Below, one piece after another: positions 13,581 through 25,870 of a stretch of DNA of 64,000 bases. Origin of the DNA: Adineta steineri. Taxonomy: Eukaryota > Rotifera > Eurotatoria > Adinetida > Adinetidae. Under the pieces are notes generated by a model. That model had not been told where the DNA came from. It saw only the letters and a program-made list of their open reading frames with translations, and did no database searches. Position 1 is the stretch's first letter. Every line of letters starts with the position of its first letter. Made by a program: the position numbers and the translations under genes. The stretch is taken from positions 1,075,414 through 1,139,413 of the forward strand of contig CAJNOI010000011.1 in NCBI GenBank assembly GCA_905250115.1, in the 5' to 3' direction.

Positions 13581-16288
13581 CTAAAATAAATAAAATACTT
13601 TCTACGTGTTAAGTTGAACATAGAACTCTGCTCATATGTATGTATGCATATATATATACAAATGTTTGATTGATTCACTAGCAGCTACCATCAAATTTTC
13701 TCTATGATGCATGATGTGATAATTGCAGACAAGAGAATAGAAAAAAGAACTATGCGATATTGATGAGTTAGTAAATGGTAAAGAAAAAGCGTTGATCAGT
13801 CTCTCTTGCTCGTAGTTATTGTTTATATTTGATTAAATTGAATAATAATACAAGCGTAAGTATCAAAAAAAAAGAAGAAAAAGAATAAAATAACAAACTC
13901 TATTTATTCTGTCTAGTAATAAATTGCAAAAAAATATAAAATGAAAACAATACTAGATTGAACTTATTTCGATCAGTTAAAAGTTGTATTGTTTATCTAA
14001 CCTCAATTCATTCTATGAATGAATGATTAGTATCTTTATATCACTCCTATATTTAAAATATGAAGAATTTCTTTTTATAATAAATGACAAGCAGATGATT
14101 CATGTGATAGATACAGAGGGTCAATGATCATGTCTATTTTAATCTTTCCTATTTATAATTATCAGTAGCTAAAGAAATTTTTTTTCTATTTATTAACATA
14201 TATTTGTAATTTTGGTAAGATAGTACAAAATGTATATCAATGTCTGACCTTCATATTTGTTCTATCGAATTAAATGTTTAATCAGTTTTCGTGTCTAGTT
14301 TATCAATCAGACATTTATTTTCTTGTGTTGCTTCAACTTACTTTACTGTGCAAAAGCACGCGTATATTCAAAAGAAGAACAATGCATACTCAATCAATAC
14401 CTGCATTTCTTGTCTGTTAGTAGTGCTCAACTCACACATTCGATTATACTGACATGGAATATTCGTTTTTGTTCAAGTATATACACGTATCGTTTTAAAA
14501 GAAAAAGAAGAGAAGTATGCAAATATAACATATGATGGGTAGTAGTCACTAATATGATATCCTTGTTGTCATCAGTACTCCAATTACTTTATCAAATAAT
14601 CAGAACAATCAACTACGTATTTGAGACTGATTAAGTATAATTATAAATGAAACTTAGATGAATATACATAATTATTTATCAAAAAATCAGATATTTAAGA
14701 CTTAACCTTTTTTTAATAAAATAAGAAAATGAAACGACAAGGTTATTTTAACATATCAATTGAATTTCATTTTTTTTATTTGATCTTAAATGTATAATAT
14801 CGATTACGATGGTATGATTTTTATATTTTAATTAAAATATAATATTTTTTTCTTCGTCTTAGAATCTATTTAACTAAATAATGCATACCTGTCTTAGTTG
14901 ATTATTATTCATACTAGTTGCTTGAATAGAAATTTCTATTGTTTACTGAATGATGCATCTCTTTTACAATACTAGTATACCATAACATTGTTACATAAGT
15001 CTTATACAAAAAGGCAAATGCGAATACACGTTTATGTCTATTTGTTCCACCTGCCACTAATGTCTTTCTTCCTCTCGTTTTTTCTTCGTTTTTATGTAAT
15101 ACATTTATTCAAGAGAGTCGATCAGTCATCATCTCCATCATATGATTTATTTTACAGAAGAAAAAAAAAAGAACATACTATTAACGCATAGTAACGAGCA
15201 CAATAGTATAGAAGTTTCTTTTGTTCATATGAATGTAGGAAAAAGAAGAAATGTGCTAGAATATTTTTAAAATAAATACAATTAGTATAATTGACACGAT
15301 ATCTAATATTGAAAAAATTTCTTCGAAATGAAACTATAAAATTAATATCTAGTTTTTTGTTCATCATCATCATTTTTTATTATTATTGTTAATGTTTAGT
15401 TAAGGCTTCAGAAATCGATGAACATTATTGTAGTTGAATTTTAAATAACATACGATGCATCTTTTAAATGACACTTATAGATGAATGAAGACCATATGTT
15501 CATTACATAATCAGATGTACAATAGAAAGTTAACTTACTTCAATCGAATCAATCATAAACAACTGCTTATCCTTCTTATCAAACCTTAGAACAGTTGTAA
15601 CTATCTTCATCTATCCTCTGAAAATATCATTTATGTTAGTACTATTCTCTTTAGAAGAAATTATCACTGATATTTGGAACAAGTCTTTCTTTTTTATTAA
15701 AATTAAAACAGTTCAATGAAACAAGCACTTCACTATGCAGAGAATTTAGCTTCATAAATATACCATTTTCAAACTCAAATTAATCGTAATGCAATAATTT
15801 CGTTTTGATGACATCAATTGTCGATTATACTTTACTTCCGCTTGATATCTTGTATCAATATTTCTCATAACAAAAAAAAAAAAATTATTCATCATAATTA
15901 CTATTTATGTAGGGCGAAGAAAAATATGTCCTTTTAAAGAACGTGTACATATATATTCGAAATTTTATAATATTATTAAATAAAATAAATCCTGATATAT
16001 TTAAGGTCAATTTTGAAAGTTGATATTACTTGACTAATTTCTTATATATATCAAAAGATTTTTTTTTACAGAGGTGTCTACATATTTATATAACGATAAT
16101 AAATAATATATTAATCCTTATTCCAATAAAATATTAGTAGTATCATCGTCATCAAATAATAGATCCACTTCCTTAATATGAATAGAAACCTTGTCAAGAA
16201 ATATTTGTATAGTATCAGAAGATTTATCAGATGAACATATATATATATAAAGAAATAAAAAGTTGATTGCTTCAGTTTGATTTTGATT
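13581..16288. other. Intergenic between divergent genes
   Basis: About 2.7 kb separating the FAM124-like gene (minus) from the EGF-repeat gene (plus), so it should contain both promoters. I see no exon, RNA gene or mobile element in it; only A/T runs and short homopurine stretches. Confidence 0.45.
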
Positions 16289-18598
16289 ATGATAATGTCG
16301 AGTGCACAATTAAATTTGATTGTTATAAGCATCTTTGCCTGTTTACTTGTGCAAGTGACAAGTAATATCCAATATCGTAAGATTTTTGAGAAGATAAAAG
16401 AAAAAGGCCAATACTTATTCATCTATTTTGTTCTAGCTAATATTGATGAAGAAACGGGCTGTCCTATAAATGTTCAACATGTATGTCAGTATTGTGCTGA
16501 AGATCAAAATCATTTAGGATGTTATTGTGAACTTGCTGGTGGAGATGAAATCGTTACTGCTAGTGTGTTTACACCATGTCCAGATGGTAAGAATTTTTCC
16601 ACAAAAAAAAAACAGTATTTATAAGAATGATTTCTGTTTATAGATATTATCGATCCTTGTGCTAATCACACATGCAAAAATGGAGCTACATGTGTTCGTG
16701 ATGGTTTAACTAGTTATAAATGTAATTGTATTCCTGGTTTTGGTGGTAAATTTTGTAATGAATCATTACCAAGTAAGAGAAAATTTTTACAAAATCAACT
16801 TTTTTAGAAACCTATAATTTTTTTAGAATGTTCGGACGCAAATATCAAATGTCCAAATGCAGAATGTGTTGAAACATTTGATCCTAATGTACCTGTCTAT
16901 TGTAAATGCTATGATGGTACACGTCGTGATCCAAGATTAAACGATACATGCCCATTAAGTACGTACTTTCATAAATAAAACTCTTTATTTATTTAAATTA
17001 TCTTTTAGGTCCATGTTATGAAAAAAATAGTGAAGTACCTATATGTAAAAATAATGGTACATGTCAAATTGTTGGTGGCGCTCATGTTTGTGATTGTACA
17101 GGAGGCTTTGCAGGACAAAATTGTACGAAACCATTGAAAAGTAAAGTGATATCTTATGAATAATAGATTACTAAATCATAAATATATATTTAAGGACCAT
17201 TCTGTGAAGAAGCACCAGGTGTTTGTGGTGAAGGAAAATGTCAACAATCATTGACACCACCCTATTATTCATGTAATTGTGGTACTCAACCAAATACATT
17301 CGGTAGAAATATAAGTGAATTAACAAAATGTGAAGAAAGTAAGAGATATTTTTGATAAAAAAATAGATATTGTAATGAATAAATAGGTGGTTGTTATGCA
17401 ATCAATCCATGTCAAAATGGAGGAACATGTAGTAATAAAGGTGTTGGAGCTTTTATTTGTCAATGTTCATCTCGTTTTACTGGTACTAAATGTGAAAAAA
17501 TTTGTAAGTTGAATATTTTTGATAAGACTAATGAATTTATTGATTTATTATTTAGCTGCTTGTTATAATAATCCATGCGTAAATAATGGTGTTTGTGAAG
17601 CATTCAATGAAACACAATTTTTTTGTACTTGTCCACCCTATTTTACTGGTCCACGATGTGAAATACAAATAATTAGTAAGAAATTTTTTTCATAAGATTT
17701 AAATTCACTTTTTTTGTGTTCTAGATCCATGTATTGGAAAAACATGTGGTCCTCATGGTGAATGTCGTGATACTCAAGGTGTTGGCGTATGTTTATGTGA
17801 TGATGGATTACATTTTGATGGTTCACCATGTCAAGGTAAAATATTCATATAATTTTTTTAATGTAAAACTTTTTTAGAAATTATTGTTTAGATCCATGTC
17901 GTAATAAAAAATGTGAACCCGGTGTATGTACAAAAAAATTCAATTCAACATATGAAGCTATTTGTTCATGTCCAGTATATCGTAAAGGAGATTCATGTGA
18001 ATTACCACGAGGTATATTTATTTATGCTTGAAAAAATAGATTCAAATATTTATTTTGATTCCTTCAGATATATGTCGTGAAACTCCACCTTGTGGTGGTG
18101 GTTATTGTGTACCTAATTATGCATCAACTCGTGGTTATTCATGTGTATGTGAAGCAAATGTTGTTAAAAATGAACCATGTCCATTTTCGAAAAGTAAATT
18201 CGTTAATGATAAAGATTTGATTTGATTCTTTTTTTTTTTGTTGATAGCTTGTCCAATCAAAGATTGCGGATCACAAGGTATTTGTGTAGAAACTAATGGT
18301 ATTACTATACCACCTAGTACCAAACCTATCTATTATGTTTGTCAATGTAAAGGTGGTTATATTAGTTCGGGTAGTTGTAATGGTAAGATTGAATATAACA
18401 GAGAAATGTCAAATATATGATTTATTCTCTTGATTAGATTTATTGACAACAGGAATGCCAACAGCTACATCTCGATGTGGAACTAATGGTAAACCATATC
18501 CTAGCCGTAATCCAAATAATCCATTTGGATGTTGGTGTAATAATGGTACACATATTGAAGAAATTGAAGAAGATGGTCCAGCACAATATTGTGTTTGA
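16289..18598 (+). CDS. Secreted protein with tandem EGF-like repeats
   Basis: Thirteen exons: 16289-16376, 16437-16586, 16644-16772, 16827-16958, 17009-17140, 17195-17338, 17387-17503, 17556-17675, 17725-17835, 17892-18011, 18068-18193, 18248-18382 and 18438-18598 (554 aa). Exon 1 encodes a signal peptide (LNLIVISIFACLLVQVTS). Exon 2 is a Cys-rich N-terminal module. Exons 3-12 each encode one EGF-like repeat, for example NPCQNGGTCSN followed by FICQCSSRFTGTKCE. Each of exons 2-12 is a multiple of three with phase 1 at both ends. The last exon is a short Cys-containing tail without membrane segment or GPI signal, so the protein is probably extracellular. An alternative start is the second ATG at 16295. 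AATAAA lies at 18642. The ligand or partner is unknown. Confidence 0.88.
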
Positions 18599-18781
18599 AT
18601 AAACATTTCTATAAAAGTTATAACGTGATTTCTATATAACAAATAAATTTTCAAGCAAAATACATATAATACTTACGATTATTTTTCTTTTATTAATTCA
18701 AAAGAGTTTAGATAGAAAATTTATTTTTTAAACAAAAATTAAAACAATATAAATATGAGTCTTATTCTTAGTAGAATTTAA

Positions 18782-20259
18782 TTATTTTTGAAAACGTTGT
18801 TGAAACCATTTGTCAAATTTATTATTAAATACTCGTTCTTTAAGTCCTTTATTAAAATTTCTTGTACAACAGAATGCAAGTATCATTGATATTATATGAG
18901 CAAGAAGATTAGCTGTTAAACACACGTAAAGTACATGAAGTATTGGTACAAAATCAACTACTACGTTTGCTGCTGTTGATGTTGTTGTGCTGGCTGGTAT
19001 TTGTGATTTTTCTTTTGAATATTTTATAGTCTAATATTAATAAAATTTAAATAGAAATGAAAAGAAAAGTTAAACATACTGTATAAAGACTGTAACTTAG
19101 AAAGCCCAATTGAAAAAGTGAAAGAAAATAAAAAATGAAAAGTAATATAAGATTTTCTAAACGAGCCTAAATGAAAAAATCGATAGATATTTTAAACACA
19201 TCTATTTATCTTACCATGCCAATACCAAAACCTAACCATAATAATGCTATTGGAATACCCATAGAAAGTAAAACAGTATCTAATGCATTATGATCAGTAT
19301 AATTATATGTATTAAGTACTAATGTTGAAATCTTAATATAGATATTCAAGACAATATTTAATAAAAATAATTATATAAATGAGTTACTGAAAGCATTGTA
19401 CTAAGACGTAGTATACAATCAAATACACCATAAAGTTGAAGTGGACGACGCGCTATAGGAAATGCGCCGAAAAGTCTATTAAATAAAATCCAATTAAATA
19501 TTTCCTATTTATACAAAAAGACAACAATATACCGTTTAGAAAATTCATCTCGTCGGTAATCTTTAATAACCAAAAATGTTAGTGGAATAAAACATATATT
19601 AAAAACAATAGTAAATATAAGTCGAGTCTTCAAAGAAAATAAAATATAAGAAATAATTTATGTTTAAAGAATTTCTTCTTATATTTACTAGACGAATTTC
19701 TTCTTGGGTATTACAACTACTAGCAGGTCGACTTTTTTGAGTTAAATAATGTGTAATAACATATATAGTTAACATAACAGCACTGATAAAGAAAGCAACA
19801 ATATCCGTAATACGTTGATAGAATATACCAGTTATAAGAAAAAGAAGAAGAAAAACTAAAAGGCTAACTTAATATCGAATATTTTTGTTTTAGAATTGAA
19901 TTTTTTACTTGAATGAACTAGAATTAGTATACCATAGGCAACTTCTGCTGAATTTGAACAATGATTTGTGACAAGACGAGCGATAGTTAAACCAACAGTA
20001 ACAAGTGTAGCTAAAATGCCAAGAATAAGAAAAGTATATTCATACCAACGAATATTTGCTAAACCACGACGCTTTAAAAAATAATATAGAACAAATATAT
20101 ATTAAATTTAAAAGCCATCTACCGTTCCAAGAATTCCACTTTCATCGATAGCATTTGTCGTTGGTAATTTAAGACCACCTGAATATATTATCGATCGTCC
20201 TGACTAGAAATATCAAAACAATGATGATAAGTTTTAAATTAAAATTGATTAACTTGCAT
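18782..20259 (-). CDS. Multipass membrane protein, unknown family
   Basis: Nine exons: 20254-20259, 20123-20203, 19933-20071, 19689-19855, 19533-19627, 19388-19475, 19215-19331, 19080-19166 and 18782-19030, giving 342 aa in frame. About seven hydrophobic helices are visible: FLILGILATLVTVGLTIARL, a TM around ITDIVAFFISAVMLTIYVI, then LIFTIVFNICFIPLTFLVI, LYGVFDCILRLSTMLS, LLSMGIPIALLWLGFGIGM, LILLFIFYFLSLFQLGFLSY and a final one in FVPILHVLYVCLTANLLAH. The N-terminus has no signal peptide and the C-terminus is a short basic tail. The first coding exon is only six bases (Met-Gln) in this model, so the true start could lie in an upstream exon. I do not recognise the family; it lacks rhodopsin-type GPCR landmarks. 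Confidence 0.65.
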
Positions 20260-20981
20260 CCATATATATTTATTTGTTGTTGTTGTTATTAACTTCCTCT
20301 ATAGAACACCTACAATGCTTGTTATTTTATCTATTGACAAAACAGAAGAATGAAAAAAAAATGAAACGAAAGTATTTGTTATCTTTTCGAGGTTAAAAAG
20401 CAAACTCCGATGGAATGATAAAATACACCTAAGTAATATTACATAACCAGCAACTTTTTCTTTTCGAAAAAAAGAAAGTATTAAATTTATATAATATACT
20501 TAGAATTATTTAAAAGTAGTGATCATGATACTCTTTTTTTTATGAACAAATATAGAATTTTTTCCATGCGATTTGATCATTATCAAACTAGTATCATAAT
20601 GATAAAACTTTGATAAGAAGCTTTTTCACAACTGCAACATTATCAATTGTGAATGTTTTCTTTTCAAATATTTGTCTCTTATCTCTTCTAATAAATGATC
20701 GTTCATACACACATATATTTTCTTGGTGAACATGTCGTTTATTTACCTATAAATAACTATTTATGATCTCGTGTCAATGAAATCAAAGAAACTCATGGCA
20801 ATAATGAATATACATAAATAGATGACAAACTTATAATAAGAAAACATCTGCTACGAAGATACGCCTACAATAAATAACCTTTATTATACATTTAAGTATT
20901 TTTCATTTTAAAAATGAATAAATATATATTTAATTTTAACGACAGAAAATAGAAATATTGTTCAATAAAAATTATTTAGGT
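20260..20981. other. Intergenic between tandem minus-strand genes
   Basis: About 720 bases upstream of the multipass membrane gene and downstream of the GPCR gene. Nothing beyond AT-rich sequence is recognisable. Confidence 0.45.
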
Positions 20982-22025
20982 TTATTTTTTAATCGTAGTT
21001 TTTAATAATAATTTACTACGATCTTTATTTGTTTCGGAATATTGTGAAGTGTTAATTGATTGTTGATTATTACATTTGTGAAGTGAATAAAATGCATGTC
21101 GAAATCGACGACCACTTATGCAATAAATAATAAAATTTGTACAAAAATTTAAATCTTTTAAAAATTCACATAATGCACGTAATATAATATAGATTTCAAA
21201 TGATTTTCTTGTAAAACATATATTAAATGGTAAACCCCATCTTGATATTATATTTGTTAATGTAAATGGAACAAAATAAACAATAAACATTAATGTTACC
21301 ATTAATAACATAAGCATTAATTGATTTTCATTTGATTGTGTGGAACGATTTCCATGTGTTAATAAATCATGTCGTTGTATAACTGCTTTTTTAACTGTAC
21401 AAATTGTTAATAAATTTCCAATGATAACAATTGGTAATGGAATATAAATATAACCAAATTGTGTGATTGTCATATTTAGTTGTCTATAGGAATGCCAATT
21501 CAATTGTGGATGACAACGTTTAGTTTGTTTCACTGAAGTATCAATTGGTATAATTAAAAGTCGAGCAGAAACTATTATTGTTAACATTGCTATAATTGTT
21601 GTTAAAACACGTGCACGATATACTGAAACAAATTTTTTAATATGTAATGGAAAAAGAACAACTAATGTACGTTCAATTGTTATTGCAACAATTGTCCATA
21701 TTGATAAAAGTACACTTGCTTCACCACAAAATATTAATATTGTACACATTGATGAAAAATAATATTTTGATTCTTTATTTTGATATGAAATAAATTTAAA
21801 TAGAAGTACTAATGTATCTGATATAGCCATTGATTTGATATATACGGAAAATGATGAATGATTTAATTGAATATTATTAAAAACAACAAGTAATGTTAAT
21901 GAATTACCTACTAATGCTAATATTGGTAAGACATAAATTGATATATTACTTAATTTTTGTGAAAATTTAAATGCAGTCATATTATTGAGCATTAAATCAT
22001 GTGGATCACATAAAAAACGATTCAT
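20982..22025 (-). CDS. Rhodopsin-like (class A) GPCR, orphan
   Basis: A single-exon 347-aa protein with seven hydrophobic helices. TM1 contains GNS (the conserved Asn), TM2 contains ISDTL (the conserved Asp). TM3 is preceded by Cys in SSMCTIL and ends in ERT where most class A receptors have DRY. A Cys in the second extracellular loop (KRCHPQLNW) can pair with the TM3 Cys. TM6 has VYFVPF in place of CWxP but keeps the proline. TM7 ends in NFIIY instead of NPxxY and is followed by GRRFRHAF, an amphipathic helix 8. The layout resembles invertebrate peptide-receptor relatives; the ligand cannot be told. The ATG directly follows ACTTGTAG, a possible splice acceptor. No introns interrupt the coding region. 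Confidence 0.85.
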   Translation of the reverse strand: MNRFLCDPHDLMLNNMTAFKFSQKLSNISIYVLPILALVGNSLTLLVVFNNIQLNHSSFSVYIKSMAISDTLVLLFKFISYQNKESKYYFSSMCTILIFCGEASVLLSIWTIVAITIERTLVVLFPLHIKKFVSVYRARVLTTIIAMLTIIVSARLLIIPIDTSVKQTKRCHPQLNWHSYRQLNMTITQFGYIYIPLPIVIIGNLLTICTVKKAVIQRHDLLTHGNRSTQSNENQLMLMLLMVTLMFIVYFVPFTLTNIISRWGLPFNICFTRKSFEIYIILRALCEFLKDLNFCTNFIIYCISGRRFRHAFYSLHKCNNQQSINTSQYSETNKDRSKLLLKTTIKK

Positions 22026-24126
22026 CTACAAGTATAAGTATATATATATTAACATGGCTATACATTACCTTGTTTTATGAATTAATCATCTCAAGTTAAC
22101 TATTCAATCGAGTATACAATAGTAAATATTTTTTTTTTGTTATATCTTACTGAGTGCGATTATTGTAGATGATTGGTTTTTGAGTACGCAGTTAGTATAT
22201 TCTCAAGTAATTAATAATAAGAAAAAGAAAAAATGAAAGAGAATCAATGATAATTATTGCATGTTGACAGTTAACGGTAGTCATAAAATATTTCGTGACA
22301 ATATTATCTGAATGAGAAAAAGCTTTTGTGAATGTTAGAACTAGTTAATCTTTATCAAATATACTATTATGAAAGTTTTTGCATGAAAAACAATAAAATA
22401 TATTATAAATTCTTCCTCTTCTTTTTATATAAAAATGCTTTTATGTTCTAACTTTCATTACGCTATATGAACATGAACATATCCTATTAAGAAAAGTATT
22501 CTATATATTTTCAATTAACATAAAAGTTTCACTTCATTTAATAAACATGTTGCACGATTCTCTTACATCTATATGAATACTTTCTAGCACTTAAGTTTTT
22601 CATAAAATAAGCAATAAAAATGTGTAATAGTAAAGAGAAAAATAAATATTACTGTCTACAGGCAATTCTTCCAATAACGAAAAGATATTTTAAGATTTCA
22701 ATTATATGTAATTATCTTAAAAGCTTACAGTTAAATGTCTTGACTTAGACAATGCCTTAAACTGCGTATAATAAAATAGTTCGCTCTAGTCAAACTTAGT
22801 TTTTATGTTCGTGACATGGCTTGTTCTTAAGGTATGGTCATAGCGGGTGACGTTTTTACTCGAGAAGCTCATGCATATTAATCAAGAACATTAACTGAAA
22901 CCTTGATTAAAAGTACTTAAAAATCTTTTTGAGACAACATATTATATATGTGAAAAATATTTAATGAAGGAAATACTTACAACTACAAAGCGTGCATTTT
23001 TTTATTCTTTCCACTTGAGTTGGTATCAAGATGTGTCCATAACACACGGTCCTCTTCCTCAAGAACGTCAAATATGTCATGCGTTTTCTAAAAAATGCTC
23101 AACTAAGATAGTTATAAATAATATATGCGAATAGTTGCAGTATTCTGTTACTCATCTAATATAATATATACAAATGACGTAGGATATTATCATTCATGGA
23201 TTAACTGTTAATAACAGATGACAGATCAAAAAATGACTTAATTTATTACTGATTCATATAAAATAAAAAATAGAAAGATACATTACTTTTGCATCAATTT
23301 ATGAGATTATTTTAACATGTGTTTATATCTATCAGTCATGTAGTTAGTGACGATTATTCTCTTCAAATATAATCTAAATAAAACAAATGTATTTCATTAA
23401 GCATACTCGAATACATTGATTGAGACTTCTATGAAAATTATCTATGTGTCCTTAGAACTTTAGTTATTATGAAGTGAGAAAAAGAATTGATCTATTTCAA
23501 TAATAAAATAGATGGAACTTTACTCACCGTTGTTGATAAAATATTGAATACTAACTATGCAACTGTCGAATAATTTCTTACTCTAATTAATATCAGACTA
23601 TTTGATTCTCTCAATATATAAATACAACTCCAAATTCATTAACCTACGCATAAAGAACTTATTGAGCAAAATAGGAAATCATTTTCTTTATTTCCGTTTT
23701 TTTTTAATAGTTCTCAAAATGCTATATGAATAAATATATCAAACTTTAATAAAAAAAAGTAGCTGTCTGTATTCATTTTATTCACCCTATAATAGTTCTA
23801 ACAATTTTCTCAAAAGAATCATTAGCATATTTAAATTTCAATAGTTCATATTTCGCAAAACTTAACAGGAATAAAAAACAGGAAATAGTCAATGGCAGAC
23901 AGGTAGTATGTCGGGTTTTTATTCTCTTTACAATATCTACTGATGACGTACACTCCAATTTTGAATTGATAATTATATTTAGAAATGTCCTATAATCTTA
24001 CAATCTGCACAGGTACAAATCTATAAATAATTTTTATCAGAATTCACAAACGTTTTTTTTTATACAACATGATAATGTTACAACCTATTAAATCTTTATT
24101 AAAACTGATATATAAAGGAAAATTTA
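22026..24126. other. Intergenic, AT-rich
   Basis: About 2.1 kb between the GPCR start and the 3' end of the GH27 gene. I see no exon, RNA gene or terminal inverted repeat. Confidence 0.45.
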
Positions 24127-25410
24127 TTATAACATAACAGGAGTCATTTTAAGCATTTCAACACCATGTGATTCAATATTGTAAGCTGTGTAATTTCCTT
24201 TAAATTCTCCAAGATCCTTATGTAACCAAAGATCTCGAATATTAACTGTAGTTGTTGAATTCCAACCTAAATCAGTAAATAAGACTAAAATTTTGTCGGC
24301 AATATTATCTGCACGATTAAATGTAATCACAACTTTTGATCCATCAACTAATGGTCCAGCCCATATTTCTGTATCATGATCAAGATCAATACGTATTTTT
24401 TTTCCTTGTACACCAAGTGGATCTTGATTAACAGCAATAACTTCGGAATTTGTTAAAATTTCTAAACTTTCTTTTGATATATTACGTACATCACAACCAA
24501 TAAGTAATGGTGATTTAGCTATTGACCAAAGACTCATATGTGTACGATATTCATTTAATGTCATACCACCATTACCAATTTCTAACATATCTGGATCATT
24601 GAAACCTATTTTAATAAAAGAAATATCGATATATATATATATTTTTCTCTATTCTTGTTTACCGTGTGGTGCTGCATAATCAGCAAATAAATCATTAATA
24701 TCAATATTAAATAACATTGATAACCATGTATCAATAATATCTGGAGTTGTTCGCCATGAATTAGCAACCGAACGAAACCATAATGCAGGTAACATTTCAC
24801 CCCATTCGCATGCAGAATAAAATATTGGTCTACCTGTATGATTTAATGCATCACGCATACGTTCATAACGTTCTTTAATTGTTTTATTTGTTGGTTTAGA
24901 ATTACAATTATCATATTTCAGATAATCAACTTTCCATTGTGCATAAATATGTGCATCGATTTCTTCATAGCCATAGGAACCTGGTCGACCAGCACAAGTC
25001 GAAATTCCAGCATCCGAATAAAGACCAAATAAAAGACCACGTGAATGAACATAATCAGCTAATGATGCCATACCAGATGGAAATCCATTTGGATCAGGAA
25101 TAATAAATTTTGTTTGTGGATCACGTGATGATGCCCAACAATCGTCGACATTAATATAATTATAACCAGCTTTAGCTAAACCAGTAGCTATCAATGCATC
25201 AGCTGTTTGACGTATTACTGTTTCATTAATATTACATCCAAAATGATTCCAACTATTCCATCCTAATAATAATAATAATAATTAAATTAATTATAATATT
25301 TTAATAAAAATTCTATTTAACATACCCATTTGTGGTGTTTTACCAAGTCCATTATCGAGTGACAAAATAGAATTAAATAAACTAAGAAGAATAAAAAAGA
25401 AGAATAACAT
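24127..25410 (-). CDS. GH27 alpha-galactosidase, secreted
   Basis: Three exons (25326-25410, 24663-25262, 24127-24605) encode 387 aa with introns of 63 and 57 nt. A signal peptide (MLFFFFILLSLFNSILS) is followed by the complete GH27 barrel. MGWNSWN opens the domain; Asp146 in YLKYDNC is the expected nucleophile and Asp203 in NSWRTTPDI the expected acid/base. CEWGE and IAVNQDPLG are also present. The C-terminal beta domain ends at the stop, as in full-length enzymes. Family members hydrolyse terminal alpha-galactosides. The motif set (MGWNSWN, KYDNC, CEWGE, SWRTT) is that of plant, fungal and bacterial enzymes; animal lysosomal GLA/NAGA have different versions, so the gene may have been acquired by transfer. 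It now has spliceosomal introns and host-like base composition. It is divergent from the ZP-like gene, 460 bp away. Confidence 0.92.
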
Positions 25411-25870
25411 GACTATGTTTGTTAAATATAGATTAAATGCTTATATAAGAAAGAAAAAATATGTGTGTTTATCTCAGATAAATATGCGTCTCTCCTCCTT
25501 TATCTATTCGATAAGAAATTTATTTATTAGAATATTTAAATTTAATCGTACAAAAACTGTTTTTAATATTAAATTTGATTATTTTATTATTGAACTACAT
25601 ACAAAAAAAATAAATTATAATGTTTATCATCGAAATATTTAAGTAAATAGATTATTTGAATTCGTAGTAACATTCCGATGACATAGTCTAGTAGGTGGAC
25701 ATATGATGATCGAGATGAAAAAAAACAACGATGATAATTAGCTTAGAATATATGAGAACGAGAGTGATGATGATGACATACGGATTAAATATTGACGAGT
25801 ATCGATAAGAAATGAAAACATAGGTTACATCTATCAATAAGAACAGTTCACTTGTACTATATGTTTAAAA
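25411..25870. promoter_or_regulatory. Shared intergenic region of divergent genes
   Basis: A 460-bp region between the GH27 start (minus) and the ZP-like gene start (plus). Both promoters should lie here. No clear TATA element or operator-like motif can be singled out; an open frame across 25409-25642 has no protein-like composition. Confidence 0.4.
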
